Source of the DNA: an uncultured Planctomycetaceae bacterium
GTDB lineage: Bacteria; Planctomycetota; Planctomycetia; Pirellulales; Pirellulaceae
DNA length: 60,176 nucleotides
Direction of reading: 5' to 3'
Assembly: GCA_937862885.1 (NCBI GenBank)
Contig: CALMEE010000069.1
Coordinates: forward strand, 1-60,176
Of this stretch, positions 17,459 to 27,834 are shown in pieces. The translations under genes were made by a program, and so were the position numbers. The notes below the pieces were generated by a model that saw nothing but the letters and a program-made list of their open reading frames with translations, was not told the DNA's origin and did no database searches. The stretch's first letter is position 1; each line of letters begins with the position of its first letter.

Positions 17459-20112
17459 CAGCTATGTTTCGATTGAGAATTTTCGTTGTCTTCGAGTTCC
17501 GATTTCCATTGATGCAGCATAGACAGAGCGTCCATAGGTGTTACGTGGTGCGGGTCCAGTCGCTGAATTTTCTCGATCAATGGATGAGTGGTGGGCCCAA
17601 ACAAAGTGAGTTGTACCTCTCTAGGTTTGTGTTTTCGAGTTTCCTTCTCCGCACGAATCACAACTTCGCCGTCACCTTGTGCCTGAAGTTGCTGCAGAAT
17701 CTGGTTGGCGCGACGATTGACTTTGTCAGGGACACCGGCCAACTTGGCCACGTGAATACCGTAACTACGGTCAGCCGCGCCAGGGACAATCTTGTGCATG
17801 AATACAATGGTATCTTCCCATTCTTTCACCGCCACATTGTAGTTTCGCAAGCCCGGAAGAGATTGTGCGAGTTCGGTTAGCTCATGATAGTGCGTGGCAA
17901 AAAGCGCACGGCAGCCGATTTCATCATGCAAATACTCAACGATCGCCCAAGCCAACGAGACGCCATCATACGTGCTTGTCCCCCGTCCAATTTCGTCGAG
18001 AATGACGAGGCTGCGATTACTGGCGGTGTTGAGAATTCGTGCGGACTCCGTCATTTCCACCATGAAGGTACTCTGACCTTTTGTCAATTCGTCCGATGCG
18101 CCGATTCTGGCGAAGATTCGGTCGGTCAAGCCAATTGTCGCTTGTTTGGCTGGCACAAAACTGCCGATTTGTGCCATCAGGACCATTAGTGCGACTTGTC
18201 GAATGTAGGTGCTTTTTCCGGCCATATTCGGTCCTGTGATCAGCACCAGAAATCCATCGTCGGCTGAGAGCCGCGTGTCGTTCGGCACGAATTTGCCGGA
18301 GGGTTCGATAACATCCAACACTGGATGCCGACCGTCCACGATATTTAGGATCGGCGACTCTACCAATTCCGGGCGACAGTAATTTCGTCGCTCGGCCAAC
18401 TCCGCGAGTCCGCAATACACATCGAGTTCCGCTAACCATTGCGCATTGGCTTTCAGTCGAATCAAGTAGGCAGATGCCAATTCCCGCAGTTGATCAAAAA
18501 CCTCGAGTTCGATTTCTTCGCACTTTTCGTTGGCCGAAAGAACTTTTTCCTCGTACTCTTTGAGTTCCGGAGTGATATAGCGTTCGGCGTTTTTCAGCGT
18601 TTGCTTGCGAATGAACGTTTCTGGAATCTTGTCGTTGTGAACGCGAGTGGCCTCTAAGTAGTAGCCAAATACTTTGTTGTATCCAACCTTTAACGAACTG
18701 ATCCCCGTCTCTTGGATCACTTTTGCCTGATAGTTAGCGATCCATTGCTTTCCGCCCGTTGCCAATGATCGGTAGTTATCGAGGTCGTTATGATAACCTG
18801 TCCGAATGAATCCGATCTCGCGAATGTGGTTGGGCGGATCATCTGCCAGCGCAGACATCAAAGTTGTACACAATTCAAGGCAGGGGTCGAGTTCAGCTTC
18901 AATTTCACGCAGCAAATCCGCTTCAACCTGGAGGAGTCGCTGTTTCACAATGGGAATTTTTTCCAACGAAATTTGTACGTGAAACAGATCGCGAGGTGAG
19001 ACACGACCAGAGGAAATCTTAGCGACCAGTCGCTCCAGATCATGCGTGCCCTTCAACAAATCATGCAAGGTCTTTCGCCAGGCTGATTTCGACTTTAGTT
19101 CCGCCACGGCATCTTGCCGCCGTTCGATGGCTGATTTGGAAAGTAGCGGGCGGCTAAGCATTTGTCCTAGGGTTCGTGATCCCATCGACGTTACTGTATG
19201 ATCCATGATCGATAACAGCGTCCCCTCGCGCGATTGATCGCGCATCTTAGATGTTACTTCTAAACTGCGCCAAGTCGCTTGATCGATTTGTACATGATTG
19301 GACTCACGGTATTCGCGCAACACGTCAATGTATTCCAAAGTACTTTGTTGCGTTTCGAAGGCGTATTGGATAACCGCTCCAGCGGCGGAAATCGCCAGCT
19401 GTTGTTCTTCCTCAATGCCGAAACCGGACAAATCCGCGACCCGAAAATGCGAACACAACTTGTCCAAAGCAGTTTTGAAATTGAATGTCCAGTCGGGAAC
19501 ATAGGTCAAGGCAGCGTCCGTTAACGTGGCTAATCGCTGCGGTGCAAGATCAGAAATTGCATTGGCTTGCCTGATGGACTCCGGAACCAGCAGTTCACTA
19601 GGATGAATTCGCGCAAACAAATCGGCCAGCAACTCTTGGCTAACTTGCGTGGTCCAGAATTCACCCGTCGAGACTTCAAGCCAAGCTAAGCCAAATACCG
19701 CTTGCTGTGCACGTTGCGGCGGACTGGAGCATACCGCTGCTAAGAAGTTATGCGCTTTTGGGTCCAACAATTGGTGATCCGTGATTGTCCCCGGTGTGAC
19801 AACCCGCGTAACTTCACGGCGAACAAGCCCTTTGGCTTTGCGCGCGTCCTCAACTTGCTCGCAGATCGCAACACGCAGGCCGCATTGCACCAATTTGCTT
19901 AAGTAAGCATCAAGCTGGTGGTGAGGAAAACCAGCCATGGGGATGGCATTGGCGCCTTTGTCGCGACTGGTCAGCGTGAGGCCAAGCTTAGCTGAAGCGA
20001 CCTCCGCATCCTTATAGAACAGTTCATAGAAATCCCCCATGCGAAACAGTAGCAGCGCGTCGCCACAAGCCTTTTTCGCCGATTCATATTGGGCCATCAT
20101 GGGAGATGTCAT
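17458..20112 (-). CDS. mutS: DNA mismatch repair ATPase MutS
   Basis: 884 residues, close to the usual length. The mismatch-reading Phe-x-Glu lies in RMGDFYELF near residue 28. The connector and lever domains occupy the middle. The ATPase domain has Walker A GPNMAGKSTYIRQ, the TKGQSTFMVEM loop, Walker B VILDEIGRGTSTYDG and the ATHYHEL motif. MutS recognises mispairs and small loops and recruits MutL. The start at 20112 gives MTSPMMAQYESAKK, which matches family N-termini. The downstream gene overlaps its stop codon. Confidence 0.97.
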   Translation of the reverse strand: MTSPMMAQYESAKKACGDALLLFRMGDFYELFYKDAEVASAKLGLTLTSRDKGANAIPMAGFPHHQLDAYLSKLVQCGLRVAICEQVEDARKAKGLVRREVTRVVTPGTITDHQLLDPKAHNFLAAVCSSPPQRAQQAVFGLAWLEVSTGEFWTTQVSQELLADLFARIHPSELLVPESIRQANAISDLAPQRLATLTDAALTYVPDWTFNFKTALDKLCSHFRVADLSGFGIEEEQQLAISAAGAVIQYAFETQQSTLEYIDVLREYRESNHVQIDQATWRSLEVTSKMRDQSREGTLLSIMDHTVTSMGSRTLGQMLSRPLLSKSAIERRQDAVAELKSKSAWRKTLHDLLKGTHDLERLVAKISSGRVSPRDLFHVQISLEKIPIVKQRLLQVEADLLREIEAELDPCLELCTTLMSALADDPPNHIREIGFIRTGYHNDLDNYRSLATGGKQWIANYQAKVIQETGISSLKVGYNKVFGYYLEATRVHNDKIPETFIRKQTLKNAERYITPELKEYEEKVLSANEKCEEIELEVFDQLRELASAYLIRLKANAQWLAELDVYCGLAELAERRNYCRPELVESPILNIVDGRHPVLDVIEPSGKFVPNDTRLSADDGFLVLITGPNMAGKSTYIRQVALMVLMAQIGSFVPAKQATIGLTDRIFARIGASDELTKGQSTFMVEMTESARILNTASNRSLVILDEIGRGTSTYDGVSLAWAIVEYLHDEIGCRALFATHYHELTELAQSLPGLRNYNVAVKEWEDTIVFMHKIVPGAADRSYGIHVAKLAGVPDKVNRRANQILQQLQAQGDGEVVIRAEKETRKHKPREVQLTLFGPTTHPLIEKIQRLDPHHVTPMDALSMLHQWKSELEDNENSQSKHS

Positions 20113-20315
20113 TGCCGCAGATAATCCCCTTGCCTGTATGAATTTCAGCTAGTTTCAACCTCGAACGAGGCAGGGCAGTTTGCAGGCGAATCCATTCGAC
20201 TGGAGCCAAGCGCATGAACTGGCTTACGGAATTTCAGTCACGAAAAAATAACTCGTGGCGAAAATCGGATTGTTGGTGACGAACGGCGCAGGAAGACCGT
20301 CCACGCCGACGATGG

Positions 20316-20588
20316 TTACTCGCCAGATTTCTTCGAACCGTACTTGCCGCCAAACTTCCGTTTGAATTTCTCCACACGACCCATCGTGTCTACAAATTGC
20401 TGCTTCCCGGTGTAGAAAGGATGAGATGCACTTGAAATATCAACGTACACCACTGGGTATTCGTTCCCATCTTCCCACTTTTCAGTCTTGTCAGTCGTGC
20501 GGATTGTGGAACGAGTCAAGAATGCAAAATCCGCCGTTTTATCTTTGAAAATAACGTATTTGTACTCGGGATGAATGTCAGACTTCAT
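20316..20588 (-). CDS. rpmE2: 50S ribosomal protein L31, type B
   Basis: 90 residues beginning [16 protein letters not shown], with [20 protein letters not shown] and a basic end ([15 protein letters not shown]). It lacks the zinc-binding cysteines of type A L31, so it is the zinc-independent type B form. It binds the large ribosomal subunit at the bridge to the small subunit. No type A copy is seen in the window, so whether this is the only L31 of the organism is unknown. Confidence 0.95.
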   Translation of the reverse strand: MKSDIHPEYKYVIFKDKTADFAFLTRSTIRTTDKTEKWEDGNEYPVVYVDISSASHPFYTGKQQFVDTMGRVEKFKRKFGGKYGSKKSGE

Positions 20589-20970
20589 GGAACTTACCGG
20601 GAAACGATGAACGAATTAGCTTGTTTCAGTGGCAATCAACTGCCGTTTTTCTAGTGTCGATGAGCAACGATTGTAGCAAAACCAACCGATTTTTGACAAG
20701 GGCTACGCAAAGGTCTTCGCATGACCAGTTTAAGCGCTCGCCACGGGGTATATTTGTCGCGATTTGTGAACGCAATCACGAGAAAATTTGGTTAGGGGCC
20801 TTAACTGAAACGAACCCGTGGCTTTATCACGACCACCGTCCAAATGCCGTCCACATCTCACTGGGTCGATCAACAGCGTTAACGCCCGCTAAGGCCAATC
20901 CCTCCGCTATAATAAAGTGCACTGTTTTCGTTTCACATACGCCGCTGTCTTGCCAAGGGTTCATTCAGGT
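20589..20970. other. Divergent intergenic region between rpmE2 and ggt
   Basis: About 380 bp upstream of two divergent genes. No gene, palindrome or known regulatory element is clear. Open frames here have no recognisable product. Confidence 0.45.
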
Positions 20971-22695
20971 ATGCCAATGTCATCCATCAGCCATACATGC
21001 ACGGTGTTCGCGATCTCGTTAGCCGTTTTTCTTTGCGTAACATTCCCAGGCTATTCGTTGATCGGCCAGCAGACACTTGCGACTTCGGAAAAAAACATGG
21101 TTGCCACCGTCCACCCATTGGCAACACAAGCCGGCCTGCAGGCGTTTGAACAAGGAGGCAACGCCGTCGATGCTGCCGTTGCCGCGGCCTTAATGCTTGG
21201 CGTCGTGGACGGGTATAACTCAGGAATCGGAGGTGGCTGTCTTATGGTTATTCAAACCGAGGATGGCAACGTCTACGCCATCGACGGCCGAGAGATGGCT
21301 CCGGCTGCCGCTCAGCGTGACATGTTCATACGCGATGGCAGGGTTGACGTAAGCTTGAGCCAAACCGGACCGCTCGCCGTAGCCGTACCCGGCGCTTTGG
21401 CCGCTTATCATCAAGTCGTGGCTGAGCACGGCAGACTAGAATTCAGGGAGCTGTTGTTACCGGCGGCTGACATCGCCGAGAACGGTTTCGAAATTGGCGA
21501 ACTATATGCCCGCCGCATTGCTGAAACAGCCAATGAGTTGCGGCAATTCGATGCGGCGGCAGCCATTTTGCTGCGGGCGGATGGTAGGCCCCGCCGAGCA
21601 ACTGATCAGCTGATTCAAACGGAGTTGGCCAACACGTATCGGCAGATTGCAGACAAGGGCCTCGATTATTTTTATCGCGGTGAGTTCGCCGCAACCGTGT
21701 CGCGTTGGATGCGCGACAATGGAGGCATTATCGATGAGCACGATTTCGCCAACTACAAGACCGTAATTCGTGCCCCAATTCGATCCAAGTATCGCGACCT
21801 GGAAATCGTCGGATTTCCGCCACCCAGTTCGGGCGGAGTGCATGTCGCGCAGATTCTCAATATGTTGAACCATTTCGATTTGGCGACGATTTACGAAACC
21901 GATCCAGCGACGTTTTACCATCTGTTGGCTGAAGCCATGAAGCTAGGGTTTGCTGACCGTGCGCATTGGTTGGGAGATGCCGATTTCGTCGATGTACCGA
22001 CCGGCCTGACCGATGAAGCGTACGCGAGACAATTGGTGGAAAAGATCAACCTAGCTCAAGCTTCCAAGGTTCACTCGCATGGCACCCCGCCCGATGCGGA
22101 CTCCCGTTTTTTCCAAAAACACACGACGCATATCAGCGCCGCCGACGATCGTGGAAACTTCGTGGCGATCACGACGACCGTGAACACAACCTTTGGCTCC
22201 AAAGTTATCGTTCCAGGAACGGGCGTGATCCTAAACAATCAAATGGATGATTTCGCGATTGCCCCAGGCACGCCAAATGCTTTCGGCTTGATTGGCAACG
22301 ATGCCAACTCGATCGCTCCAGGAAAGCGACCTCTCTCCAGCATGAGCCCAACGTTGGTGCTTAAAGATGGACAACCGATTATGGCAGTGGGGGCTGCCGG
22401 TGGTCCACGGATCATCACCCAGGTGATCCACGCCATCGTCCACTATTTTGATCTCAATCAGGAAATTGATCAGGCCATTGCGGCACCGAGAATTCATCAG
22501 CAATGGGTTCCTGACCGGTTATATCTGGAGAATTCGCTCGGTCAGGCGATACAGTTGGAACTCCAGCGACTTGGCCACGAAACGGTGGCAACGCCGGTCG
22601 CCGGCATCACTCAAGCAGTCGTTTTTGATCGCGAGAAAAAACTCTTCAAAGGGGCTGCCGATCCGCGTGCGCGAGGGACAGCAGGCGGGCAATGA
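20971..22695 (+). CDS. ggt: Gamma-glutamyltransferase
   Basis: 574 residues from ATG 20971. A GTG at 20917 would add 18 residues ahead of the signal peptide and is less likely. The N-terminus is a Sec signal (TVFAISLAVFLCVTFPG), so the enzyme is periplasmic. NMVATVHPLATQAGLQ, GGNAVDAAVAAAL and GIGGGCLMVI match the large subunit. The autocatalytic Thr is expected in FFQKHTTHISA near residue 384, and the small subunit continues with NTTFGSKVIVPGTGVILNNQ and PLSSMSPTLVLKDG. It cleaves glutathione and other gamma-glutamyl compounds. Its TGA overlaps the ATG of the next gene. Confidence 0.95.
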   Translation: MPMSSISHTCTVFAISLAVFLCVTFPGYSLIGQQTLATSEKNMVATVHPLATQAGLQAFEQGGNAVDAAVAAALMLGVVDGYNSGIGGGCLMVIQTEDGNVYAIDGREMAPAAAQRDMFIRDGRVDVSLSQTGPLAVAVPGALAAYHQVVAEHGRLEFRELLLPAADIAENGFEIGELYARRIAETANELRQFDAAAAILLRADGRPRRATDQLIQTELANTYRQIADKGLDYFYRGEFAATVSRWMRDNGGIIDEHDFANYKTVIRAPIRSKYRDLEIVGFPPPSSGGVHVAQILNMLNHFDLATIYETDPATFYHLLAEAMKLGFADRAHWLGDADFVDVPTGLTDEAYARQLVEKINLAQASKVHSHGTPPDADSRFFQKHTTHISAADDRGNFVAITTTVNTTFGSKVIVPGTGVILNNQMDDFAIAPGTPNAFGLIGNDANSIAPGKRPLSSMSPTLVLKDGQPIMAVGAAGGPRIITQVIHAIVHYFDLNQEIDQAIAAPRIHQQWVPDRLYLENSLGQAIQLELQRLGHETVATPVAGITQAVVFDREKKLFKGAADPRARGTAGGQ

Positions 22696-24251
22696 GCCAG
22701 ATTCAGCAGGAAATTTTCAAAATGAATTTTAGCTTACTCACGCGCATCTGGCCGATATTCACCCCCCTTTGTGCAGGCATCTTCTTCGTTATCGGCATCT
22801 CGCGAGCTGATAACGAGTTTGCGTATCAATCCCCTGAGGTGCGCAACGGTCATATTGATGAAGGTTCAGGACCCGACTCCGCGCATGCTACCCCACAAAC
22901 TGAGGATCAGTTTTTCAACCCACAACGCACTCGGCTTGGTGGCGACGAAGAGCAGGCTGTCGCGAACCTGAGCGACGAAGTAGAAGGTTTGGCGTTCCTG
23001 TTGAACAAGCTGTATCTGCCGCGCGATTTTCATCAATCCACGTTTGATGAGTTGTGGAAGGATTGGCCAGAGCCATTGCGAAGTGAGGCCGAAACAGCGA
23101 CGCCCGCTAGGCGGACGGAGTTGGCTTACGCGCGGTATGGATTCACACCGCGTTCGGACAGGGACTCAAGACCGCTGCAGTTCGCTGTCGACGACGAAGG
23201 CTACTGGGCCATGAATTGTTTTGCATGCCACGGGGGAAAGGTCGCTGGACAGACGATACTGGGTGCACCAAATTCGCTGATCGCGTTGGAAACGCTGTAC
23301 GAAGATTTGCGCAAAACGAAGTCTCGATTGGAATTGCCGCTGAACATCATGGACGTGGGGTCTGCCGTCGTGCCGATGGGAACTAGCCGTGGCACGACAA
23401 ACGCAGTTGTTTTCGGTATCGCCCTGATGACTTACCGGGACAAACACCTCAATTTGCGCCCGCTTCGCGTCCCCCGTCCCAACATCATTCACCACGATAT
23501 GGATGCCCCAGCCTGGTGGAACGTGAAGTGGCGTGAACGATTGTACATCGACGGTTTTACGGCAAAGGATCCGCGGGCGTTGATACCATTTGTTATGGAT
23601 CAACGGACACGTGGAAAAACATTGCGCGAGTTCGAAGGGGACTTTGAAAAGATTTTTCAGTTCATTGAATCACTGGAAGCACCGAAATATCCGTTTTCAA
23701 TTGACGTCAGCTTGGCGGAACAAGGACAGAAGATCTTCAAAAACAATTGTGCCGAGTGCCATGGCGATTACGGCGAGAATCGACATTATCCAGCTGTGAT
23801 CGTCCCGATTGACAAGATTGGCACGGACAGAGTCCGCTTGGATGCACTAACTCCGGAAGACCGTCGCGTCTACCAAGAAAGTTGGTTCGGAAGATATGGA
23901 GAACTGGAAACGGTAATCGAACCGATTGGATACCAGGCGCCACCCTTAGATGGAATCTGGGCATCCGCTCCCTATTTTCACAACGGCAGTGTACCAACAT
24001 TGCGCCAAGTGATTCTCCCTCCAACGCGCCCGACTGTGTGGAAACGCAGCGAAGATGGTTACGATCAAGAGTCTATCGGACTCCAAATTGAAGTATTTGA
24101 CGCGATTCCCTCAACGGCTACTCGACCGGATGAGACACGAGAGTATTTTGATACACGGCGTCTCGGTAAGTCAGCGGCTGGCCATGACTTTGGTGCCCAT
24201 CTGGGCGAGGAAGAGGTCGAGGCCTTACTTGAATATCTTAAAACATTGTGA
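22692..24251 (+). CDS. Dihaem c-type cytochrome
   Basis: 519 residues. ATG 22692 overlaps the ggt stop (ATGA). An internal ATG at 22722 preceded by AGGAA gives a cleaner signal peptide (MNFSLLTRIWPIFTPLCAGI) and is a serious alternative. There are two covalent haem sites, CFACH at about residue 176 and CAECH at about residue 354. The C-terminal YFHNGSVPTLRQ is typical of large dihaem cytochromes of the peroxidase/oxygenase-like group. The protein is periplasmic. Its electron partner is unknown. Overlap with ggt suggests co-expression, though no biochemical link is evident. Confidence 0.85.
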   Translation: MSQIQQEIFKMNFSLLTRIWPIFTPLCAGIFFVIGISRADNEFAYQSPEVRNGHIDEGSGPDSAHATPQTEDQFFNPQRTRLGGDEEQAVANLSDEVEGLAFLLNKLYLPRDFHQSTFDELWKDWPEPLRSEAETATPARRTELAYARYGFTPRSDRDSRPLQFAVDDEGYWAMNCFACHGGKVAGQTILGAPNSLIALETLYEDLRKTKSRLELPLNIMDVGSAVVPMGTSRGTTNAVVFGIALMTYRDKHLNLRPLRVPRPNIIHHDMDAPAWWNVKWRERLYIDGFTAKDPRALIPFVMDQRTRGKTLREFEGDFEKIFQFIESLEAPKYPFSIDVSLAEQGQKIFKNNCAECHGDYGENRHYPAVIVPIDKIGTDRVRLDALTPEDRRVYQESWFGRYGELETVIEPIGYQAPPLDGIWASAPYFHNGSVPTLRQVILPPTRPTVWKRSEDGYDQESIGLQIEVFDAIPSTATRPDETREYFDTRRLGKSAAGHDFGAHLGEEEVEALLEYLKTL

Positions 24252-24384
24252 ATGCTCGAGTTTTCAATACCGTACTATGCCTTGAGCCCAGTAAATGGGG
24301 CGACTGTGCGGCCGTTGATCCATAAAAGGACCATGCTTGGCAGTCAATTGATGAGACGATGTAGAATCAAAAGCGCACGATAAT

Positions 24385-27300
24385 TTATGGCGACCTAAAA
24401 CCGACGGGCAAATCGTCACCGCGTTTTTTTGCGGCGGCGCGCGTTGTGATCAGAATGATGGCCGGCTCTTCTGCAGCTTCGCTTCGTTGAGTTACCCATA
24501 CCAACTTACAACGTTCGTCTGCTGGACTCGTCGCGTTTTTATCGGGGTTGGCCTGAAAGCAAATCTCGGTCAAGATTTCTTCCAACGTCTTGTCGACCAT
24601 CACAATATCACCCGGTCGTTGATTCTGAGTAATTCCCTCAGCCTCTAAGTCAGCACCGGCCAGTTTGATCTCAAATTTGAACGGCAAGTCCGAGAAATCA
24701 TCGCGAATTTCGTTCTGCAGATCCTGCACAAGATTGACCAAGTCGGGGCGGCTCGTGATTTGCAAAGTCCGCTTGCGTTGCAACAGTTCGTCTAGGGTGG
24801 AAGGGTTATTGACGGTATCGACGATATCAGTACCTGTCGCACTCCCCATGGAAAGAATAATTTCGGAACTTGCCAATAAATTATGCAGTGACGGTCCAGG
24901 AAGCCAGCCATTAACAATCGTTTCGCCTCGTTCCACGCCAGTTCGCGTATAGCTGTAAACGAACTGCAACATTGACGGCCAACGAACTTTGACGCTGTTC
25001 CAGTAGTCCACGCTGGGCATGGACGCGACATGTTCGATTAACTGATCTCGAGTTTTTCTAAGTTGCTCATCGACGAGCTTGCCCAGTTCGTCTGCCCTAA
25101 TATCGCTACTCCGATCGAATAGCAATTCCCAATAACAATCTTCTTCGACATGTAGGCTAAACAAAACTCCTTCTACCCGATCATCAAAGAAGAACATAGT
25201 TGGGCGGCGCAGTTCAGCCAAGGGTCCCGCAAAAAGCGATTCCGAAGGTTCGTTCGACAAAATTTTGACGATGAAAAAGAGACTGAAGTGTCGGTCCGCA
25301 TCGCATCGCCGCGACAGCCGACCCATAATACCACCCAAAGGCACGAGTCCTTTGTTGATGGATTGCTTCAAGAACTGCTTGTCAGCCATTGTAAATGCAA
25401 TGACCTTTTGATCGTCAGCTTGTACGCTCGGCCTTGGTTCGACGGTCGCGTTCGATCGGTCTGATTCCAGTTGCTCACCACTAGACAAAAACTCTACCCA
25501 ATACCCGTAATCGATGGAGCCACAAAAGATATTTGCAGACTTTGGAGATGGCGGCTGTTCACCTTCGCTTTCGACGTCAGCAGAATTTTGGTCGGAATCG
25601 AGGTGTTTGCTGTCCGAATTCCCCTCGGCGACTTCGTGATCGATATCGGCGGCCCATCGCTGGCGCAATTCAGCCAACTGCACAGGTTGTTGAAGCCAGG
25701 CATGGTAGCAAACCTGATAATCCCGCGTCCCGTCAGAATGCAGGCTTATGACTAAGCGTTCAATGTCGGCGAATTCCACGCCAGCGCGCGTCTCCCAATC
25801 TTGCAGGCTGGCATTGAACTGGTCACCCAGGGCGCGCAGGGCAAGCTTGCCCTCTTCAGAACCGAGTAGCGCAGCAGGTCTTATCACGAACACAAAATCG
25901 GGCGCTGAAGGCATATAGGCCCAATCGATGGGGACGTGAGAAGTTGGCGACTCCCAGGGGAGTGAATCGTCGTTTTCGCGAAGCGACTGCACCAGAGGGC
26001 CATGACTTGTTGAGCCAAGACTCGATTTGCCTTCGTCAGCAGTATTCGTGCCTGACGCCCTTTCTTCGCTCACAGAATTGGGCGGCTTGGCAACCTGCTC
26101 AGGAGTCGTGGCGACTGGCTCAATGGAGTCGAACATCCCCAGCCCCCAGGCGACAAACAGCGAACCGATGAGACAAGCCGCGACGGCTGTCCCGCTGGCT
26201 AGCAAATAGTTAACCAGTTTTCGTCGCCGAGATTTTCGACCAGAACCAACAGCATTCGTTAGCGTGCCATCAGTAGATTGTGTCGCAGCAATCGGAATAG
26301 TCAAAGGATCCCAGGCAATATCCGCCCGCGTCTTTCCTAGGCTTGAAAAATCTTCAGGTGATGGCAGAGCAGTCTCCGTCCACTCGCGAATCAGTTGTAG
26401 TAATTTGAAATGGGTGGAGGGACGACTTTTGTCCGGGATGCGGAATTCGTCTTTTTGGGTCAACTGCCGAATTCGCCCAAGCATCGATTCGCCATCACAT
26501 GACTGGTTGGCTTCAGTTAACGTCAAATCATGAACCAACTGACACACTGGTTGCGGAATCTCTAGCTTGGCCAAAGCGTTAACATGCCGTCGGCGGGTTT
26601 CCTCATTCCGGATCCACCGTGGCGGTTTTCCAGAAAGCATGCGGTACATAACACAACCTAAACTGTACCAATCGGAATTCTCGTCGATTGCATCATCACT
26701 ATGGTAGGCCTCGGGCGACTCGATGCTTGTTTGGTCGGCCGCTTGTTGGGCTTGAATCCCCGGCGGCCAATTCAAATTCGCGACGAAGTCCAAACGCAAG
26801 ACGGCTTTGGAATCGTTGGTCAAAAAGATATTTCCTGGCCAAAGATTTTCATGATGAACGCCGGCACGATGCAGATCATATAGAGCCGTAGCTAGATATC
26901 CGGAAATTTTTAGAACGGTCTTCCATGGTAAACGACTGCGTATGGGAACTGTTTCCGAGAGCGGTCTCCCCCAAGAAAGCTCTGTCACTAGGAACCGGTG
27001 CTCGGGAAGCAGCACGGTTTCGTAGATCGAAAACAAATTGGATGATTGAATCTGTCGGCGGCGATTAGCCCAGTCGACGAGTTTGGTCCATCGTGCGCGA
27101 TCGTCCTGGGAAGAACCGGCCAAAAAGTGCAACTCGACTTCATGTCCACACCGCAGGCACTTGGCGACATATCCAGCACAAACGTTGCTCAAATTGGGAG
27201 TAATCTGATGCAAAATGAGATAGTCGCCGAAAACAAATCTTGGGTTTTTCCCCGAGGTCAGAACCTCATGCTGCAAGCCCGTGATTAGCTGTTTTTTTAG

Positions 27301-27522
27301 AAGCCAATCGAGAAAATCGGCCGGTCGGTCAACGGGTGAAACAGCATCGCCAAACTCGAACGCGGCGGGAGAACCGTTGTCTCGTAATTCTGCCGAATCT
27401 TGGCCACGGAATTGTGCCGCAAGTTCGCTTTGGAACATGTCCTGAGCTTGCGCCAACTGAACGTCATCCAGTACCCGGTTGATTCGAAGCAAGTTCAAAA
27501 TCTGGTCTTTCGGGACGCTCAT
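24385..27522 (-). CDS. Membrane-anchored pseudokinase (Ser/Thr kinase fold, catalytic residues lost)
   Basis: 1045 residues. A kinase-like domain occupies about residues 95-345, one transmembrane helix lies at about 435-458 (LLASGTAVAACLIGSLFVAW), and about 590 residues follow on the far side. The fold is recognisable from LYDLHRAGVHHENLWPGNIF, VLRLDFVANL, SPEAYHSDDA and SDWYSLGCVMYRMLSGKPP. However, HRDxKPxN reads HENLWPGN (Asp to Asn, Lys to Trp), DFG reads DFV, the VAIK lysine segment reads VELHFL, and there is no glycine loop. It should be catalytically inactive and may act as a sensor or scaffold. The outer domain has no motif I recognise. Confidence 0.85.
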   Translation of the reverse strand: MSVPKDQILNLLRINRVLDDVQLAQAQDMFQSELAAQFRGQDSAELRDNGSPAAFEFGDAVSPVDRPADFLDWLLKKQLITGLQHEVLTSGKNPRFVFGDYLILHQITPNLSNVCAGYVAKCLRCGHEVELHFLAGSSQDDRARWTKLVDWANRRRQIQSSNLFSIYETVLLPEHRFLVTELSWGRPLSETVPIRSRLPWKTVLKISGYLATALYDLHRAGVHHENLWPGNIFLTNDSKAVLRLDFVANLNWPPGIQAQQAADQTSIESPEAYHSDDAIDENSDWYSLGCVMYRMLSGKPPRWIRNEETRRRHVNALAKLEIPQPVCQLVHDLTLTEANQSCDGESMLGRIRQLTQKDEFRIPDKSRPSTHFKLLQLIREWTETALPSPEDFSSLGKTRADIAWDPLTIPIAATQSTDGTLTNAVGSGRKSRRRKLVNYLLASGTAVAACLIGSLFVAWGLGMFDSIEPVATTPEQVAKPPNSVSEERASGTNTADEGKSSLGSTSHGPLVQSLRENDDSLPWESPTSHVPIDWAYMPSAPDFVFVIRPAALLGSEEGKLALRALGDQFNASLQDWETRAGVEFADIERLVISLHSDGTRDYQVCYHAWLQQPVQLAELRQRWAADIDHEVAEGNSDSKHLDSDQNSADVESEGEQPPSPKSANIFCGSIDYGYWVEFLSSGEQLESDRSNATVEPRPSVQADDQKVIAFTMADKQFLKQSINKGLVPLGGIMGRLSRRCDADRHFSLFFIVKILSNEPSESLFAGPLAELRRPTMFFFDDRVEGVLFSLHVEEDCYWELLFDRSSDIRADELGKLVDEQLRKTRDQLIEHVASMPSVDYWNSVKVRWPSMLQFVYSYTRTGVERGETIVNGWLPGPSLHNLLASSEIILSMGSATGTDIVDTVNNPSTLDELLQRKRTLQITSRPDLVNLVQDLQNEIRDDFSDLPFKFEIKLAGADLEAEGITQNQRPGDIVMVDKTLEEILTEICFQANPDKNATSPADERCKLVWVTQRSEAAEEPAIILITTRAAAKKRGDDLPVGFRSP

Positions 27523-27834
27523 TATGTGACTAGAATAAAGATACGATTGGGTTCGACTCTACGTTATTCTACCATTGTTCTGGTATCAAGTTATGCCCCA
27601 ATTCTTGAGCAACCCCAGATCTCGTTCAGAACAGCCGACTCGACCAAGCGTCATCAACGTCGTTTCTATTATTCACAGTAAATTACCTTTTCCAACGCCG
27701 ACGTCTAATGCCTAACGCGATTATTGGGCGGCCATCTCGGGTAGCTATTCTTTAGTACTCGTTCCCTGCATAATTGGTGTCGACCTCAATCCGTTTAGCT
27801 TTAGAATTCGCGCAGTATTAAACGCTCACGCAAC
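27523..27834. other. Divergent intergenic region between pseudokinase and glutamate dehydrogenase genes
   Basis: About 310 bp that must hold both promoters. I see no gene and no clear motif, and no Shine-Dalgarno sequence before the ATG at 27835. Confidence 0.45.
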
